A stretch of DNA of 40,853 bases from Collinsella sp. (lineage in GTDB: Bacteria; Actinomycetota; Coriobacteriia; Coriobacteriales; Coriobacteriaceae). Where the stretch lies: the NCBI GenBank assembly GCA_018376905.1, contig JAHAAK010000019.1, positions 1 to 40,853 on the forward strand, read 5' to 3'. Of this stretch, positions 1 through 8,780 are shown piece after piece. Positions within the stretch are counted from its first letter, which is position 1. Every line of letters begins with the position of its first letter. The notes beneath the pieces are model-generated. The model made no database searches, had not been told where the DNA came from, and saw nothing but the letters and a program-made list of their open reading frames with translations. The translations under genes and the position numbers were made by a program.

Positions 1-99
1 GGTCTTCGGCGTTCATGCTGCCCCCATCATCGCGGTCTATGGGGTCAACGATATGGCACCGTGGGGACACATGTATGTCAATCCTGGTCTAACAGAGCC
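1..99 (-). mobile_element. Insertion sequence end (5' end of an IS copy)
   Basis: The element ends at 99 and extends leftward out of the window. Its terminal repeat (75-99) is identical to the one at 40757-40781. Reading inward on the minus strand there is a leader of about 60 bases, a purine-rich GGGGGCAGC, and an ATG at 16-14 opening a frame M-N-A-E-D that runs off the edge, probably the transposase start. The repeat begins GGCTCTGTTAGACC. IS families such as IS1595 and ISL3 have ends starting GGCTCT, but the family cannot be assigned from the ends alone. Confidence 0.65.
75..99 (-). repeat. 25-bp terminal inverted repeat of the IS, left copy
   Basis: Read on the minus strand it starts GGCTCTGTTAGACC and ends GATTGACAT. 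It matches 40757-40781 over 25 of 25 bases. The bases internal to the two repeats differ, so they are opposite ends (left and right) of one element type. Confidence 0.85.
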
Positions 100-464
100 A
101 AAGAAATACCATGCTCGGCTCGATGCTAATCGAGGCTGGCCTTTTCATGATTCTTCCGTGGTTCGCTTCAAATCCGCTGTGTTTGTTTGGCCTTAGCATG
201 GTGCTTTGTTTTCTCCCAGAAGTGGTGTACATCACTTCGGAAAACTTAATCCAAGACGGGATAGCGGACGATCTCCGCGCGACGATCCTTTCCGTCGCGT
301 CTCTGGTAAGGGCCCTCTTTTCCGCATTGTTTTTCTCCATATTTGGACATGTGTTGAGGTTATATCCCATTCAGATAGCGCTCGGTATTATTGGTGCAAT
401 CGCGATAGCAATTACCGCCGTTGTTTCATTGAAAATGGTAGGAATGCAGGTCTCCAAGAATTGA
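100..464 (+). pseudogene. MFS transporter C-terminal fragment, truncated by IS
   Basis: The open frame begins right at the IS border (a stop at 90-92 lies inside the IS) and runs to TGA at 464, leaving roughly 120 codons. It encodes about three or four hydrophobic segments separated by a charged loop containing ENLIQDGIADDLRATILS, typical of the cytoplasmic loop and last helices of major facilitator superfamily exporters. The first ATG at 111 has no ribosome-binding site, and the fragment is far shorter than the usual 400 or so residues with 12 helices. It is therefore most likely the 3' remnant of a gene split by insertion. GC content is visibly lower than in dnaE downstream, hinting at acquired DNA. 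Substrate cannot be told. Confidence 0.6.
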
Positions 465-704
465 TATATCGATTGACGAGCTATCCGAAGCGCCGGGCCT
501 TCTTGATGGACATGACTATTCGTCACAAATCATTCCGCGCATCGCCGGGGTTCCAGTAATGCTCGATATATCTGGATGCCCTCATTCCCCTTTTTGAAGG
601 CCCCAAAAAGACCGCCCGTGTTGGTTTGGCTAGGTTCGGGTGCTGTCCGTGCCGTGGGGTAAAATCGTTCAGTCAGAACACGAACCCGCATCGGAGCTCA
701 TCAC
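465..704. other. Intergenic stretch before dnaE
   Basis: No convincing gene. A short frame (about 460-594) encodes residues such as DELSEAPGLLDGHDYSSQ and ends in TGA; it has no start codon or ribosome-binding site and may be a remnant of a gene that followed the MFS transporter. A TAAAAT at 660-665, 40 bases before dnaE, is a possible -10 box, with only a poor -35 candidate. Confidence 0.3.
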
Positions 705-3700
705 ATGGCATTCGTCCATCTGCACAATCACACTGTTTTCTCTATGCTCGACGGCGCAACCCGTATCCAGGATATGGTCAACCGTGCCGTTGAGCTGGGC
801 ATGCCCGCCGTCGCCATTACCGACCATGGCTACATGTACGGCGTGCCCGACCTGGCGCTGGCCTGCGACGCCGTCAACCACAACACGCCCGAGTACAAAA
901 CCTGGAGTCACGACAAGGCCTTCTTAGAAAAGGACCGCCGCGACGAGCTGGTGGAGCCCGATCCCGAGGAAAACCCCCGCGAGCATGCCCAGTATGTGAA
1001 GGACATGGCCATGTGGGACGAGAAGGGCAACATCGACGAGCTCAAGCCGCCCCTGGTCATCAAGCCCATCTTTGGGTGCGAGGTCTACTTTACGCCGGAC
1101 GAGACGCTCGCCCGCGACCATAAGCCCGAGCTCTACCACATGATCCTTCTGGCCAAGGACCAGGAGGGCTACGTCAACCTGATGCAGACGGTCTCCGAGG
1201 CCGCCGTGCAGGGCTTTTACTACAAGCCGCGCGTGACGCTCGACAACCTGCGCCGTCATGCCAAGGGCATGATCTGCACCAGCGCCTGTATCGCGGGCAT
1301 TATTCCCAAGTACATCGACCGCGGTGACATGGAAGGCGCCATTAAATGGGCCGAGACCTTCCGCGATACCTTCGACCCCGGCGACTTTTATATCGAGATT
1401 CAGGAACACGGCATTACCACCGATAACGGCCTGACCGACGAGCAGATGGACCGCACGCTCATCGATATCGCCAAGCAGGTGGGTGTCAAGGTCATCGCCA
1501 CCAACGACTTCCATTACCTGCGCCGCGAGGACGCCCCCGTGCAGGACGTCATCATGTGCATCGGCATGAACGCCAAAGTCGACGACCCCAACCGCATGCG
1601 CATGACCGGCTCGGAGTTTTACATGAAGACCGAGGAGGAGATGCGGGCGATGTTCCCGTATTGCCCCGAGGCCTGCGACAACACGCTCGAGATTGCCGAC
1701 AAGTGCTACGTGGAGCTCGACTGGGACTCCATCATCCTGCCGCGCTTCCCGTTGCTCGATCCCGGCGAGACGCACGAGAGCCAGTTCCGCCGCGAGTGCG
1801 AGAAGGGCCTGCGCCAGCACTACGGTGACGACTGGGCCACGCGCGAGATCGGCGGAGTCAACATCAAAGAGCGCTTTGAGTACGAATACAAGGTCATCTG
1901 CGACAAGGGCTTTGCCGCCTACTTCTTGATCGTTGCCGAGTACGTGCAATGGGCCAAGGACAACGGCATCGGCGTCGGCCCCGGCCGTGGTTCTGCCGCC
2001 GGCGCTATCGTCGCCTACGCCATGAACATCACCGCGTTCGACCCGCTCGAGAACGGCCTGATGTTCGAGAGGTTCCTGTCCCCGCAGCGTACCGAGATGC
2101 CCGATATCGATATGGACTTCGACGATGAGCGGCGCCTCGAGGTCGTGGAGCACGTTCGCCAGCTCTACGGTCCCGAGAAGGTCACCCACGTCATCACCTA
2201 CTCGACCATTAAGGCCAAGCAGGCCATTAACGACGCCGCGCGCGTCCTAGACTACCCGGTCTACATGGGCCAGCGCCTGTCCAAGATGGTCTCGAGCGAC
2301 CCCAAGGTCAAGCTCAAGCAGGTGCTCGACAAACAACCCGGCAAAGAAGATCTGTTTAACCCCGATTTTGCCGAGGCCTATAAAAAGGACGACGACGCCC
2401 GCCGCATCATCGACACGGCGCTCTCGATTGAGGGCCTCACCCGTGGCGAGGGCGTGCACGCGTGTGCCGTTCTGATCTGCCGCGACCCCGTCAACGAGCA
2501 CGTGCCCACCAAGCTCGACACCAAGGGCGGCGTCGAGATTACCCAGTACGAGGGCCATACCGTCGCCGACATGGGCCTGCTCAAGATGGACTTCCTGGGC
2601 CTGCGCACGCTGACGGTTATCTCCAAGGCAAAGGCCAACATCAAAAAGAACTTCGGCATCGACATCAAAGAGGAAGAGATTCCCTTTGACGATCCCGAGA
2701 TCTTTAAGCTCATGGGCTCCGGCCACACCGCCGGCGTCTTCCAGGTCGAGTCCGCCGGCATGACGGCCACGATCAAGAACATGAAGCCCACCGAGTACAA
2801 GCACGTCGTGGCATTGATCGCCCTATACCGCCCGGGCCCGCTGGGCGCCGGCATGGTTTCGTCCTACATCAACCGTATGAACGGCAAGGAGCCGGCCGTC
2901 TCCTACGACGACCGTCTGGACGACATCCTGGGCGAAACCTACGGCACCATGGTCTACCAGGAGCAGGTTATGCTCATCTCCGTCGAGATGTGCGGCTTCT
3001 CCAAGGGCGAATCGGACTCGCGTATCCGTAAGCCCGTGGCTAAGAAAAAGATCAAGCTGCTCACGTCGACGGTGCTGCACTGGGAGGATGGCTCGGACGA
3101 GACCACCTACGACCACTGGATGAACGGTGCTATCAAGAACAACTACACGCGCGAGGTCGCCCAGAAGATTTGGGACGATGTTCTCGAGTTCGCATCTTAC
3201 GCCTTTAACAAGTCGCACTCCGCCGGCTACGCCATCCTGGTTATGCAGACGGCGTGGCTCAAGGCGCACTATCCGCACGAGTACATGGCGGCCGTTCTGA
3301 CGTCCTACACGGGCAAGACCGACAAGATCGTGCACTACGTCTCGGCGTGCCGTCACGACGGCATTCCCGTGCTGTCGCCAGATGTCAACGAGTCCGGCAC
3401 CGAGTTCACGGCTACCAAGGAGGGCGTGCGCTTTGGTCTGGCCGGCATCCGCGGCGTGGGCACCGGCGTGGCGCAGGCGATTATCGCCGAGCGCGAGGCG
3501 GGCGGCCCGTTTAAGACGCTGCACGACTTTGTCGAGCGCGTGGACTCGAGCCAGGCCAACCGTCGCGTGATCGAATCGCTCATCAAGGCAGGCGCCTTCG
3601 ACTCCACGGGCTATCCGCGCCGCCAGATGATGCACTTTGTGGACAAGAACAACCCCGAGAACATCATCGATGCCGCGATAAAGCGCCAGAAGGATCGCGC

Positions 3701-4508
3701 GAGCGGCCAGACCTCGTTCTTCGACATGTTTGGCGACGTTGAGGGCTCGGGCTTTGAGGTGAGCGTGCCCGATCCGGACGGCCAGGAATGGGACCGCCAC
3801 CTCAAGCTGAGCCAGGAGAAGGAGGTCCTGGGCATCTATGTCTCGGACCATCCGCTGCGCCCGTTTGAGTATGCGCTCAGCAAAGCGCGCGACTTCTCGT
3901 TCTCGCAGATTGATACCGGCTACGAAGTGCAAAACCCCACGGGCGGCACCATCAACCAGGAGATTCCCGAGGGTAAGGCGCTGTGGTGGGCCGGCATGGT
4001 CTCGAGCGTGTCCAAGCGCGTGACCAAAAACGGCGACCCCATGGGCATCGTGCAGCTCGAGGACATGGAAGGCGAGGCCACCGTCGTCGTGTTCCCCAAG
4101 ACCTATAAAGAGGCCGAGGGGTATCTGTACGGCGAGGTCGATCCCGAGACCGGCGCGCAGCTGTCCGACGCCTTTGTGCGCATTAAGGGCAAGCTCGAGC
4201 GCTCGGACCGCGGCGACCAGATCATCGCGCAGGAGATCGTGCCGCTGGAGCTCAACGAGGAGAACAACAAGCCCAAGGTGTTTGAGGTCATGGTGCCCAA
4301 CAGTCGCTTTAGCCAGGGCAATATGGCGCGCCTGGCCACGGTGCTCACCACTAACCCGGGCGGCGACCGCGTGGAGATCTTTATCGAGCAGGTGGACGGA
4401 CGCGTGCTGCGCGCCGAGGTGCCTGCCAAGGTCAACGCGCGCTCGATTCCGCTGCTGGCCGAGGCCAAGGCCATCGTGGGTAACCAAGGCAGAGTGACGG
4501 TTATCTAA
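705..4508 (+). CDS. dnaE: DNA polymerase III alpha subunit (DnaE type)
   Basis: This is the replicative DNA polymerase catalytic subunit, 1267 residues, within the usual DnaE range of about 1,100-1,300. An N-terminal PHP domain opens with FVHLHNHTVFSMLDG and includes AITDHGYMYG. The C-family polymerase core carries VGPGRGSAAGAIVAY and PDIDMDF near residues 465-471, which holds two of the catalytic aspartates. A helix-hairpin-helix segment (GIRGVGTGVAQAI) lies near residue 920, and an OB-fold lies in the C-terminal 200 residues. The order PHP-polymerase-HhH-OB, without an inserted DEDD exonuclease, marks DnaE rather than PolC. The ATG at 705 is preceded by CGGAG. It appears monocistronic: the next gene follows a 148-base gap filled by a palindromic element. 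There are no missing motifs. Confidence 0.97.
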   Translation: MAFVHLHNHTVFSMLDGATRIQDMVNRAVELGMPAVAITDHGYMYGVPDLALACDAVNHNTPEYKTWSHDKAFLEKDRRDELVEPDPEENPREHAQYVKDMAMWDEKGNIDELKPPLVIKPIFGCEVYFTPDETLARDHKPELYHMILLAKDQEGYVNLMQTVSEAAVQGFYYKPRVTLDNLRRHAKGMICTSACIAGIIPKYIDRGDMEGAIKWAETFRDTFDPGDFYIEIQEHGITTDNGLTDEQMDRTLIDIAKQVGVKVIATNDFHYLRREDAPVQDVIMCIGMNAKVDDPNRMRMTGSEFYMKTEEEMRAMFPYCPEACDNTLEIADKCYVELDWDSIILPRFPLLDPGETHESQFRRECEKGLRQHYGDDWATREIGGVNIKERFEYEYKVICDKGFAAYFLIVAEYVQWAKDNGIGVGPGRGSAAGAIVAYAMNITAFDPLENGLMFERFLSPQRTEMPDIDMDFDDERRLEVVEHVRQLYGPEKVTHVITYSTIKAKQAINDAARVLDYPVYMGQRLSKMVSSDPKVKLKQVLDKQPGKEDLFNPDFAEAYKKDDDARRIIDTALSIEGLTRGEGVHACAVLICRDPVNEHVPTKLDTKGGVEITQYEGHTVADMGLLKMDFLGLRTLTVISKAKANIKKNFGIDIKEEEIPFDDPEIFKLMGSGHTAGVFQVESAGMTATIKNMKPTEYKHVVALIALYRPGPLGAGMVSSYINRMNGKEPAVSYDDRLDDILGETYGTMVYQEQVMLISVEMCGFSKGESDSRIRKPVAKKKIKLLTSTVLHWEDGSDETTYDHWMNGAIKNNYTREVAQKIWDDVLEFASYAFNKSHSAGYAILVMQTAWLKAHYPHEYMAAVLTSYTGKTDKIVHYVSACRHDGIPVLSPDVNESGTEFTATKEGVRFGLAGIRGVGTGVAQAIIAEREAGGPFKTLHDFVERVDSSQANRRVIESLIKAGAFDSTGYPRRQMMHFVDKNNPENIIDAAIKRQKDRASGQTSFFDMFGDVEGSGFEVSVPDPDGQEWDRHLKLSQEKEVLGIYVSDHPLRPFEYALSKARDFSFSQIDTGYEVQNPTGGTINQEIPEGKALWWAGMVSSVSKRVTKNGDPMGIVQLEDMEGEATVVVFPKTYKEAEGYLYGEVDPETGAQLSDAFVRIKGKLERSDRGDQIIAQEIVPLELNEENNKPKVFEVMVPNSRFSQGNMARLATVLTTNPGGDRVEIFIEQVDGRVLRAEVPAKVNARSIPLLAEAKAIVGNQGRVTVI

Positions 4509-4522
4509 GGACGGCGTTGGCG

Positions 4523-4648
4523 GGGTAGCTAATTTGGGACGGGGCTATTTTAGCTACCCTTGGCTGACGGCGAATGAGCTGGGGTCGGAATACATCTCAA
4601 CCGACATATGGGGGTAGCTAAAATAGCCCCGTCCCAAATTAGCTACCC
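4523..4648. repeat. 126-bp palindromic element with 37-bp perfect arms
   Basis: Positions 4523-4559 and 4612-4648 are perfect reverse complements over 37 bases, separated by 52 bases. Each arm is itself bracketed by GGGTAGCTAA and its complement TTAGCTACCC, and contains TGGGACGGGG. The transcript would form a very stable hairpin between dnaE and the helicase gene. It may act as a terminator or mRNA-stability structure, but the nested symmetry and lack of a terminal T-run look more like a REP- or MITE-type dispersed repeat. Confidence 0.8.
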
Positions 4649-4668
4649 TGTGTGGATTGGAGGAAGTG

Positions 4669-6786
4669 ATGGCACAGGGGACGTTTGTGCAGGCGCTTCG
4701 TAAGGAAGCGGCGCTGAGCGGCACCTTTATGAAGGGGCGTTCGCTCATGCTCAACGGCGCCGTGCTGTCGATTGAGGACAGCGGCTCGCGCTTCTCCAAA
4801 AACGTGACGGTTGAGGGTGCAGTGCGCGGCTCGCGCGGCGACCTGTACAAGACGCACGTGACGCTCGACATGGACGAGCACGAGGTGATCGACTACGACT
4901 GCGATTGCCCCGCTGCCTATCGCTACCCCGGCATGTGCAAGCACGCCATCGCCACGGCGCTTGCGTATCTGGACGCAAGCGGCATTGAGCCCGTCGAGGG
5001 CCTGCGCACACCGGTCCGCACGTTTACGGCGGCGCCCAAGCAAGCCGTGCGTCCTGCGTCCGCCGCACCGGCGGTCAACCCTAACTTTCCCTTCCCGGCA
5101 CCAGTTCCCACGAGCCCGAGCCTCATGAAGGCGCTCTCCGATCTTTCGGACGCGCGCATGGATGAGTTGGCGGGCATGCGCCGCAAGCTCGCCGGCACTG
5201 TCGACCCTGATGCCCCCAAGGCGGTATTGGAGCCCTCGCTGGTGCCGTACTACAATCCGCTGTTTGCCGACCGCTTTAGCTGGGCGCTCGAGCTTCGCAT
5301 CCGCTGCGGCTCGGTGTCCTACGTGGTCAAGGACATCGACGGCATGGCCGCCGCCTACGTGCGCGGCGGCACGTTCTCATACGGCAAAAAGCTCACATTC
5401 CTCCATGCGCCCGAGGCCTTCGACGAGGTTTCGGTGCGCCTACTCGACCTTGTTGTGGCAACGGTTGTGTATCTGAGCGACATCACAAGTTCGCGTTCGG
5501 CGTCGTACGATTTTGCACGCAGCGGCTTTGTCGCCGAGCGCCAGCTGCCGCTGTCCGAGCATGACATCGTATACATGCTGGACTTGCTGCGTGGCCGGAC
5601 CATTTCCTTTGAGCCCGCCTGGTCGCGGGGAACGACGACGCATCGTTCCTACGAGGTGGCGGTTGAGTTGTCGCCGGTGGGGGAGGACGAGGCCTCGGCA
5701 AAACAACCACCGCTCCTCGCCGCCAAAATCGCGCCGGCGGCTGGTGGCAGCTACGATCTGCGCCTGCCCGCCGATATGTACTGCTTTGTCTCGGGCGACG
5801 TTGCCTATCTGGTCGACACGCACCGCGCGCGCCGCGCCGATGCGGCGTTTGCCCAGCATGCCGCACCGTTTCTGTCGCGTCTGCTGCCCTGCCGCACGCC
5901 GGTCCATATCGCCGCCGAGCAGGTGGGCGAATTCTGCCGCATGGCACTGCCCGTGCTGCGCGAATACACTGACCTCACCGCTCCCGCCGTGCTCGACACC
6001 GTGGCGCCCGAGCCGAGCTTTGCCATGGCAATCGGTGTCGATGACGGGCTTGTGACCTGCAAGATTACGGTTTCCTACGGCGACTGGTCGGCAGATCTCT
6101 TTAGCCTGGGCGCTCCGGGCAGCCCCTTCGAAGAGCAGCGCCCGGGCGTGCCGCCGCGCGACGAGATAGCAGAGTTTCGCGTTATGGATACGGCGGCCCT
6201 GTATTTCGACTTTTACGAGGGCGGCCTGGCGTTTGAGGAACGCGATGACGAGAGCCTGTTCCACTTGCTGACCGAGGGCCTGTCTGCCCTGTCCGAGCTG
6301 GGCGAGGTCATGCTCAGTGACCGCCTGCGCCAGATCTCGGTGCGCCCTGCGCCCAAGCTTTCGGTGCGCGCGACCGTCAAGAGCAACCTGCTCGACGTCG
6401 AGCTGGGCGCGAGCGGCCTTTCGGCTGCAGACCTTGCCATCTATCTGGACTCGTACAAGCGCCACCAGACGTTTGCCGCGCCTGACGTCCGGCGACATCG
6501 TGCGCCTGGACGAGGGAGCGCGCGCCGCGTTTGGCCTTGCCGAGGATCTGGGCGTCGATGCTGTCGACCTGCTCGACGGCGTGTCGCTTCCCGCGTCGAG
6601 TACCCTGTTCGTCGACAGCATGCTCGCGCGCACGCCTGTGCTCGAGGCCGATCGCGACGCTGCGTTCCGCCGTACCGTCGAGCGCCTGGACACGCTCGGC
6701 AAGATGGACTTTACGGTGCCGGCATCTCTCAAGGCCACACTACGTGGCTACCAGGTCGATGGCTACCAGTGGCTCGGCTCGCTTGA
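4669..6786 (+). pseudogene. SWIM/SNF2 helicase, 5' part (frameshifted)
   Basis: This is the N-terminal part of a SWIM zinc-finger, SNF2-family DNA-dependent ATPase. The zinc finger is CDCPAAYRYPGMCKH (C-x-C...C-x-H) near residues 78-92, followed by a long region resembling the SNF2-associated domain. The start is ATG 4669, with GGAGG 6 bases upstream; the in-frame TTG at 4657 overlaps that site and is less likely. Family-like sequence stops at about 6477 (KRHQTFA). Beyond that the frame is an arginine- and proline-rich shadow to a stop at 6786. The continuation is one base over, beginning RLTSGDIVRLDE at 6479, so one extra base lies near 6478. An intact gene would run 4669-8134 and encode about 1,154 residues. 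Confidence 0.85.
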
Positions 6787-8134
6787 GCACCTGGGCCTCG
6801 GCGGTATTTTGGCCGACGACATGGGCCTGGGCAAAACGCTGCAGATGATTGCGCATATCCTGGCGCGCGTGGAGGCGGGGGACGCCAAGCCCACGCTTGT
6901 GGTGTGTCCTGCGTCGCTTGTGTACAACTGGACTGCCGAGCTGGAGCGCTTTGCGCCTTCGCTCGACGTGTGCGCCATTGTGGGCGCCAAGGCTCAACGC
7001 CGCGTGCAGATCGCCGGCGTGGCCGAGCATAACGTGGTCGTGACGTCGTATGACCTTATGCGCCGCGATATCGACGAATACGTCGAGCAGGACTTTGCCC
7101 GCGTGGTACTCGACGAGGCCCAGTACATTAAAAACCCGCTCACCCAGGTGGCTCGCGCTGCAAAGCGCCTGCCGGCCGGCGTGCGCTTTGCCTTGACGGG
7201 CACGCCCATCGAAAACCGCCTGTCCGAGCTTTGGAGTATCTTCGACTTTTTGATGCCGGGTCTTCTGGGCACGCGCGACTCATTTGCCAAGCGCTTTGAG
7301 AGCCCCGTCGAGCATGCCGAGGGCGACAGTGCCGCTCGTCTGCAGGCGCTCGTGTCGCCGTTTGTGCTGCGTCGCGTCAAGGAAGATGTGGTGGCCGATC
7401 TGCCCGAGAAGATCGAGGATACGGTGATGGCACAGCTTGCCGGCGAACAGCGCAAGCTCTACCTGGCCAACCAAGACCGCATCGCCCAGCAGGTGCAGCA
7501 CCGCGAGGCCGGGGAGTTTAAGAAAGATAAGCTCAAGGTGCTCGCCGAGCTCACCAAGCTGCGCCAGATCTGCTGCGACCCGCGTCTACACTACGAGGAT
7601 TACAAGGCGTGGTGCGCCAAGCTCGATACGTGCATGGAGCTCGTGCACGGCGCACTCGACGGCGGGCATCGCATCCTGTTGTTCAGCCAGTTTACGGGTA
7701 TGCTCGATATCATCGGCAAGCGCCTGTCTAAGGAGGACATCGCCTTCCTTAAGCTCACGGGCGCTTCGTCTAAGGAGAGCCGCGCCAAGATGGTTGCGCA
7801 GTTCCAGGCAGGCGAGGTGCCGGTGTTCTTGATTTCGCTCAAGGCGGGCGGTGTTGGCCTTAATTTGACGGCTGCCGACGTGGTCATCCACTACGACCCG
7901 TGGTGGAACGTGGCCGCGCAGGACCAGGCGACCGATCGCGCCCACCGCATTGGCCAGCAGCACACCGTGACCGTGTACAAGCTCATCGCCAAGGACACGA
8001 TCGAGGAGCGCATTATGCAGATGCAGGAGTCCAAGCGCGATCTGGTCAACAGCGTGCTCGGCGGCGATGGCATCTCATCGGCACTGTTCACGCGCGAGGA
8101 TGTTCTGGCACTGCTCGGTGGCGACGGTCGCTAA
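6479..8134 (+). pseudogene. SWIM/SNF2 helicase, 3' part carrying the ATPase core
   Basis: This frame holds the complete SNF2 helicase motor. Motif I is ADDMGLGKTLQ (about 6815-6845), motif II is DEAQYIKN (about 7110), motif III is LTGTPIENR (about 7195), and motifs V and VI are LKAGGVGLNLTAADVV and QATDRAHRIGQ (about 7840-7965). The product would use ATP to translocate on or remodel DNA-protein complexes. The open frame technically reaches a GTG at 6317, but codons before about 6479 are out of register with the family, so coding resumes there after the frameshift. A separately made C-terminal protein cannot be excluded; no ribosome-binding site is evident near a start in this frame. The bounds are inferred from where family-like sequence switches frame. 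Confidence 0.85.
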
Positions 8135-8300
8135 CTTGCGCATGCCGATGGGTGCCAGGACAGGTACTCGGAATTGCCTGAGCGCCCTGGACTCTGCCGA
8201 GCCCCTCGATATGTGTTCATTTGCCATGCCGTGGATGGTTCGCCTACCTTTGGGCATAAGAAGCATCAGGAATATTGGCACATCAGCAAAGGAGAACATC

Positions 8301-8663
8301 ATGGCGAAATTCTTTAAGGACTCCGACGGCAAGCTCGTTGCCGCCCTTGGCGACGGCGTTGCGACCCCTGCCGGCTGCACGGAGCTGACGGCAAACACCG
8401 AGGATGCGGCGCACGAGAAGCACGTGCCTGTTGTCGAGATCGAGCGCGACGGCCACGTCATTCGCGCGCGCGTGGGCTCGACGGAGCACCCCATGCTGCC
8501 CGAGCACTACATCGAGTGGATCGCGCTTGAGGCCGAGGGCCGCCTGGAGGTCCATTACCTTGAGCCCTGCATGAAGCCCACGACGTTTTTCGCTGGCGGC
8601 TCCAAGACCGGTACCGTCTATGCCTACTGCAACCTGCATGGGCTGTGGTCCGCGACGTTCTAG
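8301..8663 (+). CDS. dfx: Superoxide reductase (desulfoferrodoxin family)
   Basis: The enzyme reduces superoxide to hydrogen peroxide without making oxygen, a cytoplasmic defence typical of anaerobes. The 120-residue product has the iron-centre ligands in order: His in EKHVPVVE, two His in STEHPMLPEHYIEW, and Cys plus His in YCNLHGLW near the C-terminus. The N-terminal desulforedoxin Cys4 site of two-iron desulfoferrodoxins is absent; only a related segment (ELTANTEDAAHEKH) remains, so this should be a one-iron, neelaredoxin-like enzyme. ATG 8301 follows AAAGGAG by 6 bases. It is a stand-alone gene with a strong terminator after it. Confidence 0.93.
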   Translation: MAKFFKDSDGKLVAALGDGVATPAGCTELTANTEDAAHEKHVPVVEIERDGHVIRARVGSTEHPMLPEHYIEWIALEAEGRLEVHYLEPCMKPTTFFAGGSKTGTVYAYCNLHGLWSATF

Positions 8664-8710
8664 GAGCGCGCCCCCGCTCGGGGTATCATAGCTAGCATAT
8701 GCACATGCGA

Positions 8711-8742
8711 GCGCCGGCTGCATTATGCGGCCGGCGCTTTTA
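8711..8742 (+). terminator. Rho-independent terminator after superoxide reductase gene
   Basis: GCGCCGGC at 8711-8718 pairs with GCCGGCGC at 8730-8737, and the stem can extend inward around an ATTAT loop. TTTTA follows. Confidence 0.75.
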
Positions 8743-8780
8743 CTACGACAACGACGATTTACGACGGAAAGGGCTGGGCC

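Noticed and set aside
924..4487. Long minus-strand open frames of 421 and 554 codons opposite dnaE
   Set aside because: They are antisense shadows of a highly conserved polymerase in GC-rich DNA; the translations are His/Val/Arg/Leu-rich with no domain and no ribosome-binding sites.
6470..6490. Programmed +1 frameshift in the SNF2 gene
   Set aside because: There is no slippery run, stop codon or rare codon at the junction, and the upstream frame continues 100 codons past it. Mutation or sequencing error is simpler.
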